Assembly: GCF_014284125.1 (NCBI RefSeq)
Contig: NZ_JACOFX010000005.1
Span: 264,677-328,676 of the forward strand
Direction of reading: 5' to 3'
Length of the DNA stretch: 64,000 nt
DNA from: Undibacterium umbellatum
GTDB lineage: Bacteria > Pseudomonadota > Gammaproteobacteria > Burkholderiales > Burkholderiaceae_D
Each line of letters opens with the position of its first letter. Positions within the stretch are counted from its first letter, which is position 1. Position numbers and translations under genes: made by a program. The notes below the pieces were generated by a model that was not told the DNA's origin, did no database searches, and saw nothing but the letters and a program-made list of their open reading frames with translations. This document shows positions 41,991-49,883 of the stretch, one piece after another.

Positions 41991-42578
41991 ATGCCTGATA
42001 TGCAAACACAGAACCGTCAATTTGTCCGGGGCATCACCCTCCCGCAAGTCATAGACTGGTTGCAAAACCGCGCCGGCGGTTTGTACGGTGGCGAAGCCAT
42101 CACCCAACTGGAGCATGCCCTGCAATGTGCCAGCCTGGCTATGCAGGAGGGTGCAAGCGATGCCCTGGTGATCGCGGCCTTGCTGCATGACCTGGCGCAT
42201 ATGGCAGATGATGAAACCGATGAGACTTTTCCGCATGGCGAGTTGGCGGCCTTATTGCTGGCTGAATTGTTTGATAAGGATGTCACTGAACCCATACGCA
42301 TGCATGTTGACGCCAAGCGTTACTTGTGTGCAGCAGATCCTCTGTACTGGTCTGGTCTTTCGCATGCATCACAGCGCAGTCTGATCTGGCAGGGCGGCCC
42401 GTTCTCAGTGACGCAAGCGACTGAATTCATAGATCAGGATTATGCAGAAGACGCTGTGAGCTTACGTCAATGGGATGACATGGCTAAAGTAGTCGGAGCA
42501 AGGACGGTAGACTTGCAAGTGTTCATCGCCATGATGGAAAAGCTGAGTCTGGAATTTGCCCAGGCAGAAACAGTATAA
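41991..42578 (+). CDS. PhnZ-like HD-domain oxygenase of phosphonate degradation
   Basis: 195 residues from the ATG at 41991, one base after the phnE stop. HD-domain protein of the kind linked to phosphonate operons: LYGGEAITQLEHALQCASLA, then LLHDLAHMADDE and a C-terminal half with FIDQDYAEDAVSLRQWDDMAKV. The spacing Tyr32, Glu35, His42, His66-Asp67, His70 is that which I recall for PhnZ (Tyr24, Glu27, His34, His58-Asp59, His62), a mixed-valent diiron enzyme cleaving 1-hydroxy-2-aminoethylphosphonate. The dioxygenase PhnY that supplies this substrate is not in the window. Conceivably it acts on another hydroxyphosphonate. Confidence 0.8.
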   Translation: MPDMQTQNRQFVRGITLPQVIDWLQNRAGGLYGGEAITQLEHALQCASLAMQEGASDALVIAALLHDLAHMADDETDETFPHGELAALLLAELFDKDVTEPIRMHVDAKRYLCAADPLYWSGLSHASQRSLIWQGGPFSVTQATEFIDQDYAEDAVSLRQWDDMAKVVGARTVDLQVFIAMMEKLSLEFAQAETV

Positions 42579-42582
42579 GACA

Positions 42583-42620
42583 ATACTAAGGCAGTGTCTG
42601 CTGATTGCCTTGTAGTATTC
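42583..42620. terminator. Hairpin between the convergent HD-oxygenase and DUF1045-PhnN genes
   Basis: AATACT-AAGGCA (42583-42594) pairs with TGCCTT-GT-AGTATT (42607-42620), with two unpaired bases in the second arm. No clear T-run, so a terminator role is only likely from position between the two stop codons. Confidence 0.45.
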
Positions 42621-42626
42621 CTTGCA

Positions 42627-43892
42627 CTATTCTTTAGTAAATATTTTTAGCAGCTTCTGTCCCGCCACATGTATCGGCCCGCTATTGTCTATGCAGATAA
42701 TATCATGGTCATCTGGTACAGAAAATTTCAAACCCCGGTCAAGGCGGTTCAACAAGGCTGCACCAGATTCACGCTGGCGCTTTTCCATACGCTGCCTGAT
42801 TTGCTCAGGATCAGCCATGATCCAGATGATACGTGCATCCGGGAATAAATGACGTAGTTGTGGCAGGTATTCACGCGAGCCATTGACGATGACATCCTGG
42901 CCGCATTTGAGCTTGGCTTCGACATCCCTGCGTATGCCATAGCATAGGCCATTGGCTTGCCACTGCATGCAAAAATGACCAGCGGCAGCGGCTTGCCAAT
43001 AAGCTTCCTGATTCATGGCTTCATGCGCTTCACTATCGTGGGCGGGGCGAGTGATCGCTCTTTGCGCAAATTCCAGTGCTGCATTGGCGGGCAGGTTTTC
43101 TTTTACCCAGTGCAGCAGGGTATCCTTGCCAGCGCCTGAGGGACCGACAACAAAGTAAAGTTGGCCTGCTGCAGGCAGGGATTTTTGTTGCACTTTGGCC
43201 TGGAAAGGGAAACGCATCCAGAAACTCAAAGCCGCACCAGGGCGTTCTTCACGGAAGATAGTCAGTGCATCAATGTCCAGCGGTGTGTTGTCGAGCAAGC
43301 GTGAAAATTGCTGTTCCGCTGCCTTGCGCAGGGCATATTGTGCATCTGCATCTACATCCAGCAAATCGTCGCTCAGCGTCAGATGAAAACGGTATTCTTC
43401 TTCGGTATAGGGATAACCCCATTGCTGCAAGAGAGCTTCCTGTCTGGCACTCAGCCCCACATGGCGGCGCTTGGCCAGATAAGCTGCATCAGGTGCGCGG
43501 CGTAACAAGTCAAAATAACTGACGCAACGCATGGCCAGGGCATTGATTTCTGCTTCCTGGCCATGCGGACGCAATGCCAGGAAGTTGCCCATCATGCGTA
43601 CCTGCATTTCCCTGATGCTGATGACAGGCTGGACCTGGGCAAAGGCACTGGCCATCTGTATCAGGTCAGCTTCCTGGAAACCTTCGAGCAAATTGAACGG
43701 TGCTTTCAACGTCGCATGAAAACCATAGCGCCTGGCTTCACTGGTGAGTTGGCTGAGCAGAATATCCGGTACACCCGGAATATGGGTTTGCTGTACTTTT
43801 CCAGCATGCATGGGGTCTCGGCCCAGCCAGTTGGCACCAGCTTGCCACCACGGGCTATCCGGCGCAGGGGAAAAGTAGAGAGCGTAGCGCAT
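42627..43892 (-). CDS. phnN: Fusion of DUF1045 (2H phosphodiesterase) with PhnN ribose 1,5-bisphosphokinase
   Basis: 421 residues in two enzymes. Residues 1-230 are the DUF1045 phosphonate-metabolism protein, a 2H phosphoesterase with His59 (FHATL) and His170 (FHLTL). Residues 243-421 are PhnN: P-loop GPSGAGKD (250-257), QRAITRPAHDSEAHEAM, GLCYGIRRDVEAKL, VNGSREYLP and RIIWIMADPEQIRQRMEKRQRE. PhnN makes PRPP from ribose 1,5-bisphosphate. The step before, opening 5-phosphoribosyl 1,2-cyclic phosphate, is done by PhnP in E. coli; no phnP is here and a 2H enzyme could do it. The two are usually separate genes. The ATG overlaps the stop of the upstream phnM gene (TGATG). Confidence 0.9.
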   Translation of the reverse strand: MRYALYFSPAPDSPWWQAGANWLGRDPMHAGKVQQTHIPGVPDILLSQLTSEARRYGFHATLKAPFNLLEGFQEADLIQMASAFAQVQPVISIREMQVRMMGNFLALRPHGQEAEINALAMRCVSYFDLLRRAPDAAYLAKRRHVGLSARQEALLQQWGYPYTEEEYRFHLTLSDDLLDVDADAQYALRKAAEQQFSRLLDNTPLDIDALTIFREERPGAALSFWMRFPFQAKVQQKSLPAAGQLYFVVGPSGAGKDTLLHWVKENLPANAALEFAQRAITRPAHDSEAHEAMNQEAYWQAAAAGHFCMQWQANGLCYGIRRDVEAKLKCGQDVIVNGSREYLPQLRHLFPDARIIWIMADPEQIRQRMEKRQRESGAALLNRLDRGLKFSVPDDHDIICIDNSGPIHVAGQKLLKIFTKE

Positions 43893-45100
43893 CAGGCTGC
43901 CAGCTCCAGGGGCTGCTGATATTGCAGGCGTTGCGGATCGGCGCAGAATACCAGCTTGCCCGCAGCGATGGTGGCAATCAGGCGCGGGCTGCCATCCGCC
44001 TGTTTCTCTATCATGATGACGTCGGCGCGTTGCCCTGCTGCTATCTGCCCCCGGTCATGCAAGCCAAGTACGCGCGCTGGGTTCAGCGACACCAGTTGCC
44101 AGGCTTGTGCCAGACTGCAGACATCTTCTTGCTCCAGACGGAATGGCGCGTGCAGCAAGGCAGGATAGTAATAATCCGATGCCAGCGTGTCGCACAGACC
44201 ACGACGCACAGCATCGCTGGCGGACAAGCCGCCGCAATGGCTGCCACCGAGCAAGACATTCGGCGCACCCATGACGACATGGTTGCCCAGTGCCCTGGCG
44301 GCTTGCAAAGCTTCTTCCGTCTTGGGAAATTCACTGACGCTCACGCCCAGTTCTTGGAAGCGCTCCCGGTCCATGCGGGTTTCATCATCATGCGATGCCA
44401 TGGCAATGCCGCGCTGGCGGCAAGCCGCAGCCAACTGGCTGATCGCCTGGGCCACTTTGGGTGAACGCGACTGCGCCTTGTGCAGACGCTCCAGGAATCC
44501 GGCAACATCGCAACGCGCACGCTCGGCATAGGCCACCAGTTTTTCTGGTGACGCACTTTTCTTAAGGATGGACGGCAGGTGCTCATTGAAGGCAAAGAAG
44601 GCAATCAGACCAGACTCTATCCAGTTCAATGCATCATGCAAGCCATCCAGATGGTGGTTTTCAAAACGCAGATGTATCAGGTGATCGGCATGCACACGGG
44701 ATTTTTGCGCTGCCACTTGCTCTATCGTGGCAAGGGCTGCTTCACGTCCGCGCAAGCCACCTTCCCACGAAAATGTCAGGCCATGGCAGGCGGTGGTAAT
44801 ACCATTGCTGATGAGCTGCATGTCAGTATCGGCAAAGGCGATATCGTAAGCAAAACTGGTTGCAGGACGCGGCTGTAATTGACGTTCAAAAGCATCGCCA
44901 TGGATGTCGACCAAGCCTGGTAATACCAGTAAGCCCGTGGCATCAAAAAACTGTTGCTTGCCATTGTGCGTGAAGTTATTGCCGCCGATGCTGGCAATAT
45001 TCAGACCATGCAGATGTACGCAGTCTTCAGACCAGTCAGCATGACCGTTCTGGTCTTGATGCAGATGCCTGCCACCCTGTATTGTGATATGCGTTTCCAT
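43892..45100 (-). CDS. phnM: PhnM-like amidohydrolase, divergent paralogue
   Basis: 402 residues. Alpha-D-ribose 1-methylphosphonate 5-triphosphate diphosphatase family, releasing pyrophosphate before C-P cleavage. Amidohydrolase barrel: LPGLVDIHGDAFERQLQPRP, SNGITTACHGLTFSWEGGLRG, ADHLIHLRFE, IAMASHDDETRMDRERFQELGVSVSEFPKTEEAL, GAPNVLLGGSHCGGLSA, LASDYYYPALLHAPFRL. It belongs to the HGDAFERQ type, while the other PhnM here (49880-51025) is of the E. coli HTDNLE type, so this is not a recent duplicate. Likely operon with the DUF1045-PhnN fusion, from a Pho-box promoter; AGGGGAT lies before the ATG. Confidence 0.88.
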   Translation of the reverse strand: METHITIQGGRHLHQDQNGHADWSEDCVHLHGLNIASIGGNNFTHNGKQQFFDATGLLVLPGLVDIHGDAFERQLQPRPATSFAYDIAFADTDMQLISNGITTACHGLTFSWEGGLRGREAALATIEQVAAQKSRVHADHLIHLRFENHHLDGLHDALNWIESGLIAFFAFNEHLPSILKKSASPEKLVAYAERARCDVAGFLERLHKAQSRSPKVAQAISQLAAACRQRGIAMASHDDETRMDRERFQELGVSVSEFPKTEEALQAARALGNHVVMGAPNVLLGGSHCGGLSASDAVRRGLCDTLASDYYYPALLHAPFRLEQEDVCSLAQAWQLVSLNPARVLGLHDRGQIAAGQRADVIMIEKQADGSPRLIATIAAGKLVFCADPQRLQYQQPLELAA

Positions 45101-45126
45101 CTTGATCCCCTTGCTCGCGATAGCAA

Positions 45127-45160
45127 ATCATAAGCCCGAAATGTGACTGCAAATTGACAT
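45127..45160 (-). promoter_or_regulatory. PhoB-dependent promoter of the divergent phnM-phnN operon
   Basis: On the minus strand: ATGTCAA (45160-45154), 4 bases, CAGTCAC (45149-45143), 10 bases, TATGAT (45132-45127). Both seven-base units match the Pho-box unit at five or six positions, and the -10 matches at five of six. Start expected near 45120, 20 bases before the coding region. Confidence 0.7.
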
Positions 45161-45176
45161 GAAGATTTGCAGATAT

Positions 45177-45210
45177 ATGTCATCAAGACTTCATGTAAGC
45201 CTGCTGTAAT
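45177..45210 (+). promoter_or_regulatory. PhoB-dependent promoter of phnGHIJKLM
   Basis: ATGTCAT (45177-45183), 4 bases, ACTTCAT (45188-45194), 10 bases, TGTAAT (45205-45210). The expected transcription start (about 45217) is only two bases before the phnG ATG at 45219, so the message would be almost leaderless. It lies back to back with the minus-strand Pho box, 16 bases apart. Confidence 0.7.
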
Positions 45211-45218
45211 GTGGGGCT

Positions 45219-45686
45219 ATGAATGCTGATCAAACCCTTAACTCTACCCAGCAAGAGCGCGCCCGCTGGATGTCCATACTGGCGAAAGCACCCGCTGCTG
45301 AACTCGCTGCCAGCGTGCAGCAATTTGGCGAACTGCCCTCGTATCTATGGTTAAGAAAACCTGAGACCGGTCTCGCCATGGTGCGGGCCAGAACGGGGGG
45401 CAGTGGCAGCCAGTTCAACCTCGGTGAAATGTCAGTGACGCGCTGCGCCTTGCGTCTGGCAACGGGAGAAACTGGTGTGGCCTATGTGGCTGGCCGTGAC
45501 CAGCGTCATGCAGAATGGGCAGCGATTTTTGATGCGTTGATGCAAGGCGAACACGGGCCTGCCGTCGAAACAAATATCATCAAGCCACTGGAAGCATTGT
45601 TGCAACAGAAGCGTGAACAATTGCAGGCTGAAGCACAAGCCACCAGGGTGGAATTCATGACCATGGTCAGAGGAGAGGATGCATGA
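45219..45686 (+). CDS. phnG: C-P lyase complex subunit PhnG
   Basis: 155 residues. PhnG is part of the PhnGHIJ core, which attaches phosphonate to ribose triphosphate in place of adenine and then cleaves the C-P bond. Marks: RARWMSILAKAPAAELAA, LRKPETGLAMVRARTGGSGSQFNLGEMSVTRCALRL, VAGRDQRHAEWAAIFDALMQ and the terminal RVEFMTMVRGEDA. Start and length match E. coli PhnG. First gene of the operon; its stop overlaps the phnH start (ATGA). Confidence 0.95.
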   Translation: MNADQTLNSTQQERARWMSILAKAPAAELAASVQQFGELPSYLWLRKPETGLAMVRARTGGSGSQFNLGEMSVTRCALRLATGETGVAYVAGRDQRHAEWAAIFDALMQGEHGPAVETNIIKPLEALLQQKREQLQAEAQATRVEFMTMVRGEDA

Positions 45687-46330
45687 CATATTCACCGGAT
45701 ACTAAAGCTTCATCCATGCAGCAACTTTTGCCAGCATGGGAAGACACGGTGCATGATGCGCAGACAGTTTTCCGTAGCTTGTTGAAAGCCCTCTCCGAGC
45801 CGGGCACTATCCAGCGTCTCAGAGTAAACCTGCAAGCACCTGCACCTTTGCATATGGCGACAGCCGCTGCCTGCCTGGCCCTGATGGACTATGAAACTAC
45901 GGCCTGGCTGGCAGATGAACTTGATAACGATGCAGTGCGCACTTATCTGCGTTTTCATTGCGGCCTGCCGCTGGTACATGAAAAATCCTCAGCGAATTTT
46001 GCAGTATTGGGCAGCTCACTGCAGCAATTGGATCTGCAGGCCTTTGCCCAGGGCAGCATCACCTATCCAGACAAGTCCGCGACCTTGCTTATGCAAGTCG
46101 ATGACTTGGCGAATGGCCCTGAGTACCAACTCACAGGTCCAGGCATCAATAACAAGCGCAGTATATATGTCAGCGGCCTGCCGGCTGACTTTGTCAGCAA
46201 GTGGCAAGTCAATCATTCCGCCTTCCCGCAAGGTGTGGATGTGATTTTTTGCAGCGGTGACGCGGTACTGGGCTTGCCGCGTACGAGCAAGATCAAAGCG
46301 GTGCAGTCTGCGGAGTTGCCATGTACGTAG
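45683..46330 (+). CDS. phnH: C-P lyase complex subunit PhnH
   Basis: 215 residues. Structural subunit of the core, homologous to a PLP-fold without cofactor. Marks: AQTVFRSLLKALSEPGTIQRL near the start, ALMDYETTAWLADE, ANFAVLGSSLQQLDLQAFAQGSITYPDKSATLLMQVDDL, GPGINNKRSIYVSGLPADF and the closing FPQGVDVIFCSGDAVLGLPRTSK. Overlaps phnG by 4 and phnI by 10 bases, so translation is coupled. Confidence 0.95.
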   Translation: MTYSPDTKASSMQQLLPAWEDTVHDAQTVFRSLLKALSEPGTIQRLRVNLQAPAPLHMATAAACLALMDYETTAWLADELDNDAVRTYLRFHCGLPLVHEKSSANFAVLGSSLQQLDLQAFAQGSITYPDKSATLLMQVDDLANGPEYQLTGPGINNKRSIYVSGLPADFVSKWQVNHSAFPQGVDVIFCSGDAVLGLPRTSKIKAVQSAELPCT

Positions 46331-47469
46331 CCGTTAAAGGTGGTGAAAAAGCCATCGCCCAGTCGTATGAAGCGCTGGCGAAAATGCGTCGTGGAGATAC
46401 TGCTGTGCCAGAACTCAGCATAGCCCAGATACGTGAGCAAATGTCACTGGCTGTGGCCCGCGTCATGGGTGAGGCTTCGCTGTATGATCAAGATCTCGCT
46501 GCACTCGCCATCAAGCAAGCCAGTGGTGATTTGATAGAAGCCATCTTCCTGCTGCGCGCCTACCGTACGACCTTGCCGCGCCTGATGGCAACTATGCCAG
46601 TGGATACCGCCAATATGCTGATACAAAGACGCATTTCTGCGACCTTCAAGGACGTACCGGGTGGCCAGGTGTTGGGCGCAACTTATGACTATACCCAGCG
46701 TCTGCTGGATTTTTCACTGGCTGCTGAAGCCATTAGCAGTGCTACTGAGCCGCTTACCCAGGAAAATGCAACAGCAGAAGCCTGTCCCCGCGTGCTCGAC
46801 TTTTTGAATGCAGAAGGCTTGATAGAGCCTGAACTGATACCTGAAGGTGACCCCGAACCTTTTGACCTGACGCGTGAACCTCTGCAGTTCCCTGCCAGCC
46901 GCGCCCTGCGCCTGCAAAGCCTGGCACGCGGTGATGAAGGCTTCCTGCTTGCGCTCGCCTATTCCACCCAGCGCGGTTACGCCCGTAACCATCCCTTTGC
47001 AGGTGAGATACGTTATGGCAAGGTCAGTGTGCAAGTTGTTCCTGAAGAGCTGGGTTTTGCCATAGACATCGGTGAGATAGATATCACTGAATGCCAGATG
47101 GTGAACCAATTTGTCGGCTCGCAAAACGAAGCGCCGAAATTTACTCGTGGTTATGGCCTGGGCTTTGGTCATTGCGAACGCAAGACCATGGCCATGGGCG
47201 TAGTAGATCGCGCCCTGCGCGCCAGCGAATTGAAAGAAGAAATTACGGCACCAGCACAAATGGAAGAATTCGTGCTTTACCATGCCGACAATGTTGAAGC
47301 ATCCGGCTTTTTACAGCATCTCAAGTTGCCGCATTATGTGGATTTCCAGGCAGAACTCAGTCTCTTGCGTGGCATACGTGCAGCTATCGATGCCAAGGCT
47401 GCTGAAACTGGTAAGTCTGAAGCTGGTGATGATAAAACTGAGGATCAGTCCGGCAAGAAGGCTGCATGA
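46321..47469 (+). CDS. phnI: C-P lyase complex subunit PhnI
   Basis: 382 residues. PhnI with PhnG, H and L transfers the ribose triphosphate from ATP to the phosphonate. Marks: MYVAVKGGEKAIAQSYEALAKMRRGD at the start, MGEASLYDQDLAALAIKQASGDLIEAIFLLRAYRTTLPR, ISATFKDVPGGQVLGATYDYTQRLLDF, STQRGYARNHPFAGEIRYGKVSV and FTRGYGLGFGHCERKTMAMGVVDRAL. The C-terminal 20 residues are lysine- and glutamate-rich. Coupled to phnJ by an ATGA overlap. Confidence 0.96.
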   Translation: MYVAVKGGEKAIAQSYEALAKMRRGDTAVPELSIAQIREQMSLAVARVMGEASLYDQDLAALAIKQASGDLIEAIFLLRAYRTTLPRLMATMPVDTANMLIQRRISATFKDVPGGQVLGATYDYTQRLLDFSLAAEAISSATEPLTQENATAEACPRVLDFLNAEGLIEPELIPEGDPEPFDLTREPLQFPASRALRLQSLARGDEGFLLALAYSTQRGYARNHPFAGEIRYGKVSVQVVPEELGFAIDIGEIDITECQMVNQFVGSQNEAPKFTRGYGLGFGHCERKTMAMGVVDRALRASELKEEITAPAQMEEFVLYHADNVEASGFLQHLKLPHYVDFQAELSLLRGIRAAIDAKAAETGKSEAGDDKTEDQSGKKAA

Positions 47470-48380
47470 TTATGGAGATGGAAAGCATGGAAGCTCAGGA
47501 GTATCAAGAGACCACTGAACAAGCGGCCCCTGCAAGGGCTGCGCCTGAAGCTGGTTATAATTTTGCATATCTTGATGAGCAAACCAAGCGCATGATCAGG
47601 CGCGCCATCTTGAAGGCGGTTGCCATACCTGGTTACCAGGTACCTTTCGGTGGCCGTGAAATGCCCTTGCCATATGGTTGGGGGACAGGTGGCATACAAG
47701 TTACTGCTGCCATCATAGGCCAGGATGATGTCCTGAAAGTCATCGATCAGGGTTCTGACGACACCACCAATGCGGTCAATATACGCCGCTTCTTCCGTCG
47801 CACCACGGGTGTGGCGACGACAGAAAAAACCACCGCTGCAACCATCATACAAACCCGCCACCGCATCCCGGAAACCCCTTTGGCAGAAGGCCAGATCATG
47901 GTGTATCAGGTACCCATTCCCGAGCCCCTGCGCTGGCTGGAACCCAGCGAAACCGAGACCCGCAAACACCATGCGATGGCGGACTATGGCCTGATGAGTG
48001 TCAAGCTGTATGAGGATATCGCCAGGCTGGGCAAGATAGAAACTGCCTATGATTATCCGGTCATCGTCAATGAGCGCTACCTGATGCGGCCTTCACCGAT
48101 ACCCAAGTTTGATAATCCCAAGATGGATAAGAATCCAGCCTTGCAATTATTTGGTGCCGGTCGTGAAAAACGCATCTATGCCGTGCCGCCTTATACGCCA
48201 GTGAAGAGCCTGGACTTTGAAGATTATCCTTTCGAGATAGAACACTGGGATCACCGTTGCGCCATGTGCGATGCGAATGACAGCTTCCTTGACGAAGTCA
48301 TCGTCGATGATCAGGGGTCTCGCATGTATGTTTGCAGCGATACAGATTATTGTCGCTCCCGCAGGGAAGAACAGGCATGA
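47466..48380 (+). CDS. phnJ: C-P lyase subunit PhnJ (radical SAM)
   Basis: 304 residues. Alpha-D-ribose 1-methylphosphonate 5-phosphate C-P lyase. Four cysteines for the iron-sulfur cluster and radical chemistry are Cys265, 268, 290 and 296; the spacings 3, 22 and 6 equal those of E. coli Cys241, 244, 266, 272. Marks: YNFAYLDEQTKRMIRRAILKAVAIPGYQVPFGGREMPLPYGWGTGGIQVTA and RIYAVPPYTPVKSLDFEDYPF. About 24 acidic residues precede the usual start (EYQETTEQAAPARAAPEAG); a second ATG two codons in is possible. Confidence 0.96.
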   Translation: MIMEMESMEAQEYQETTEQAAPARAAPEAGYNFAYLDEQTKRMIRRAILKAVAIPGYQVPFGGREMPLPYGWGTGGIQVTAAIIGQDDVLKVIDQGSDDTTNAVNIRRFFRRTTGVATTEKTTAATIIQTRHRIPETPLAEGQIMVYQVPIPEPLRWLEPSETETRKHHAMADYGLMSVKLYEDIARLGKIETAYDYPVIVNERYLMRPSPIPKFDNPKMDKNPALQLFGAGREKRIYAVPPYTPVKSLDFEDYPFEIEHWDHRCAMCDANDSFLDEVIVDDQGSRMYVCSDTDYCRSRREEQA

Positions 48381-49171
48381 GCAGTATCAATATGAATAAC
48401 ACTCCGCCGTTGCTACAGGCACGCAATGTCAGCAAATTTTATGGTGGCAAGACTGCTTGTGAGCAAGTCAACCTGAGTCTGTATCCCGGAGAAGTCCTGG
48501 GTATAGTCGGTGAATCTGGCTCTGGCAAATCCACGCTGTTGAATTGCCTGGCAGGACAGTTGCAGCCAGAGCAGGGAGAAGTCTTGTTCAATACCCGTGA
48601 TGAAGGCATAGTGGATTTGTTCACCATCAGCGAAGCGCGCCGCCGCTTGCTGGCGCGTACAGACTGGGGATTCGTTCATCAAAGTGCCAGGGATGGTTTG
48701 CGGGTAGAAGTCTCTGCCGGTGCCAATGTCGGTGAACGCCTGATGGCAGTTGGAGCCCGCCATTATGGTCAGATACGTGCAGAAGCGCAGGACTGGTTAC
48801 ACAGGGTGGAAATTGATGCAAATCGCATTGATGACTTGCCACGTGATTTCTCAGGCGGCATGCAACAGCGCTTGCAAATCGCCCGTAACCTTGTGACCAA
48901 GCCGCGTCTGATTTTCATGGATGAACCTACTGCCAGTCTCGACGTTTCTGTACAGGCGCGTTTGCTGGACTTATTACGCCAACTGGTATCGCAATTGCAG
49001 GTGGCTGCTGTCATCGTCACCCATGACCTGGCGGTGGCACGTTTGCTGGCTCATCGCCTCATGGTCATGCGCCATGGGCAAGTTGTGGAAGAGGGTTTGA
49101 CCGATCAGGTGCTCGATGATCCGCAACATCCGTACACCCAGTTGCTGGTGTCGTCCGTATTGCAGGCTTGA
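48377..49171 (+). CDS. phnK: C-P lyase complex ABC-type ATPase PhnK
   Basis: 264 residues from the ATG at 48377, which overlaps the phnJ stop (ATGA). Walker A GESGSGKST, signature FSGGMQQRLQIARNL, Walker B LIFMDEPTASLDVS, switch VTHDLAVARLL. The segment WGFVHQSARDGLRVEVSAGANVGERLMAVGARHYG is the PhnK-specific part. PhnK docks on the PhnGHIJ core rather than on a membrane permease. It has no permease partner here, as expected. Confidence 0.94.
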   Translation: MSSINMNNTPPLLQARNVSKFYGGKTACEQVNLSLYPGEVLGIVGESGSGKSTLLNCLAGQLQPEQGEVLFNTRDEGIVDLFTISEARRRLLARTDWGFVHQSARDGLRVEVSAGANVGERLMAVGARHYGQIRAEAQDWLHRVEIDANRIDDLPRDFSGGMQQRLQIARNLVTKPRLIFMDEPTASLDVSVQARLLDLLRQLVSQLQVAAVIVTHDLAVARLLAHRLMVMRHGQVVEEGLTDQVLDDPQHPYTQLLVSSVLQA

Positions 49172-49178
49172 GGAGCAT

Positions 49179-49883
49179 ATGTTGAAACGTATCGTCGTTG
49201 AAGGTCTGTCCAAAGACTTTACTCTGCATCTGCAAGGCGGGCAGGAAATGTCTATCCTCTCTAAAATAGATATGCAGGTGGATGCAGGTGAATGCGTGGT
49301 CATCCACGCACCATCAGGTGCAGGCAAGAGCACCCTGCTGCGCTGCCTGTATGCCAATTACCGCGCCAGCAGTGGCAGTGTGAATATCTGGCATGAAGGC
49401 AATTGGGTCGATGTGCAGTCTGCACCTGCACAACAAGTGCTGGCTGTCAGGCATAGTACCTTGGGCTTTGTGACCCAGTTCCTGCGTGTGATACCACGCA
49501 TCAGCACACTCGATCTGGTGGCAGAGCCCTTGCTCATGCGCGGTGTGGAAAAGCAGGCAGCGTATGAGCAGGCAGAAGAATTATTGTCGCGCCTGCGCAT
49601 ACCCAAGCGCCTGTGGCAAATCCCGCCTGCAACTTTTTCTGGCGGTGAGCAACAACGCGTGAATATCGCCCGCACCATGATTTGCGATTACCCCATACTC
49701 TTGCTTGATGAACCAACCGCTTCGCTGGATGAAGCCAATCGCGCCACTGTCATCGATATGATCAATGGTGCGCGCGAACGCGGTGCTGCTGTCGTCGGTA
49801 TCTTCCATGATGAAGCTGTGCGCCAGGCGCTGGCAACCAGAATTTTTTCCATCCCCGCAGCGGTTTCCTTGGTGGCAGCATGA
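49179..49883 (+). CDS. phnL: C-P lyase complex ABC-type ATPase PhnL
   Basis: 234 residues from the ATG at 49179 with AGGAG upstream. Walker A APSGAGKST, signature FSGGEQQRVNIARTM, Walker B ILLLDEPTASLDEANR, and FHDEAVRQALA. PhnL-specific: FTLHLQGGQEMSILSKIDMQVDAGECVVIHA and TLGFVTQFLRVIPRISTLDLVAEPLL. Works with PhnI, G and H. Its stop overlaps the phnM ATG. Confidence 0.94.
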   Translation: MLKRIVVEGLSKDFTLHLQGGQEMSILSKIDMQVDAGECVVIHAPSGAGKSTLLRCLYANYRASSGSVNIWHEGNWVDVQSAPAQQVLAVRHSTLGFVTQFLRVIPRISTLDLVAEPLLMRGVEKQAAYEQAEELLSRLRIPKRLWQIPPATFSGGEQQRVNIARTMICDYPILLLDEPTASLDEANRATVIDMINGARERGAAVVGIFHDEAVRQALATRIFSIPAAVSLVAA

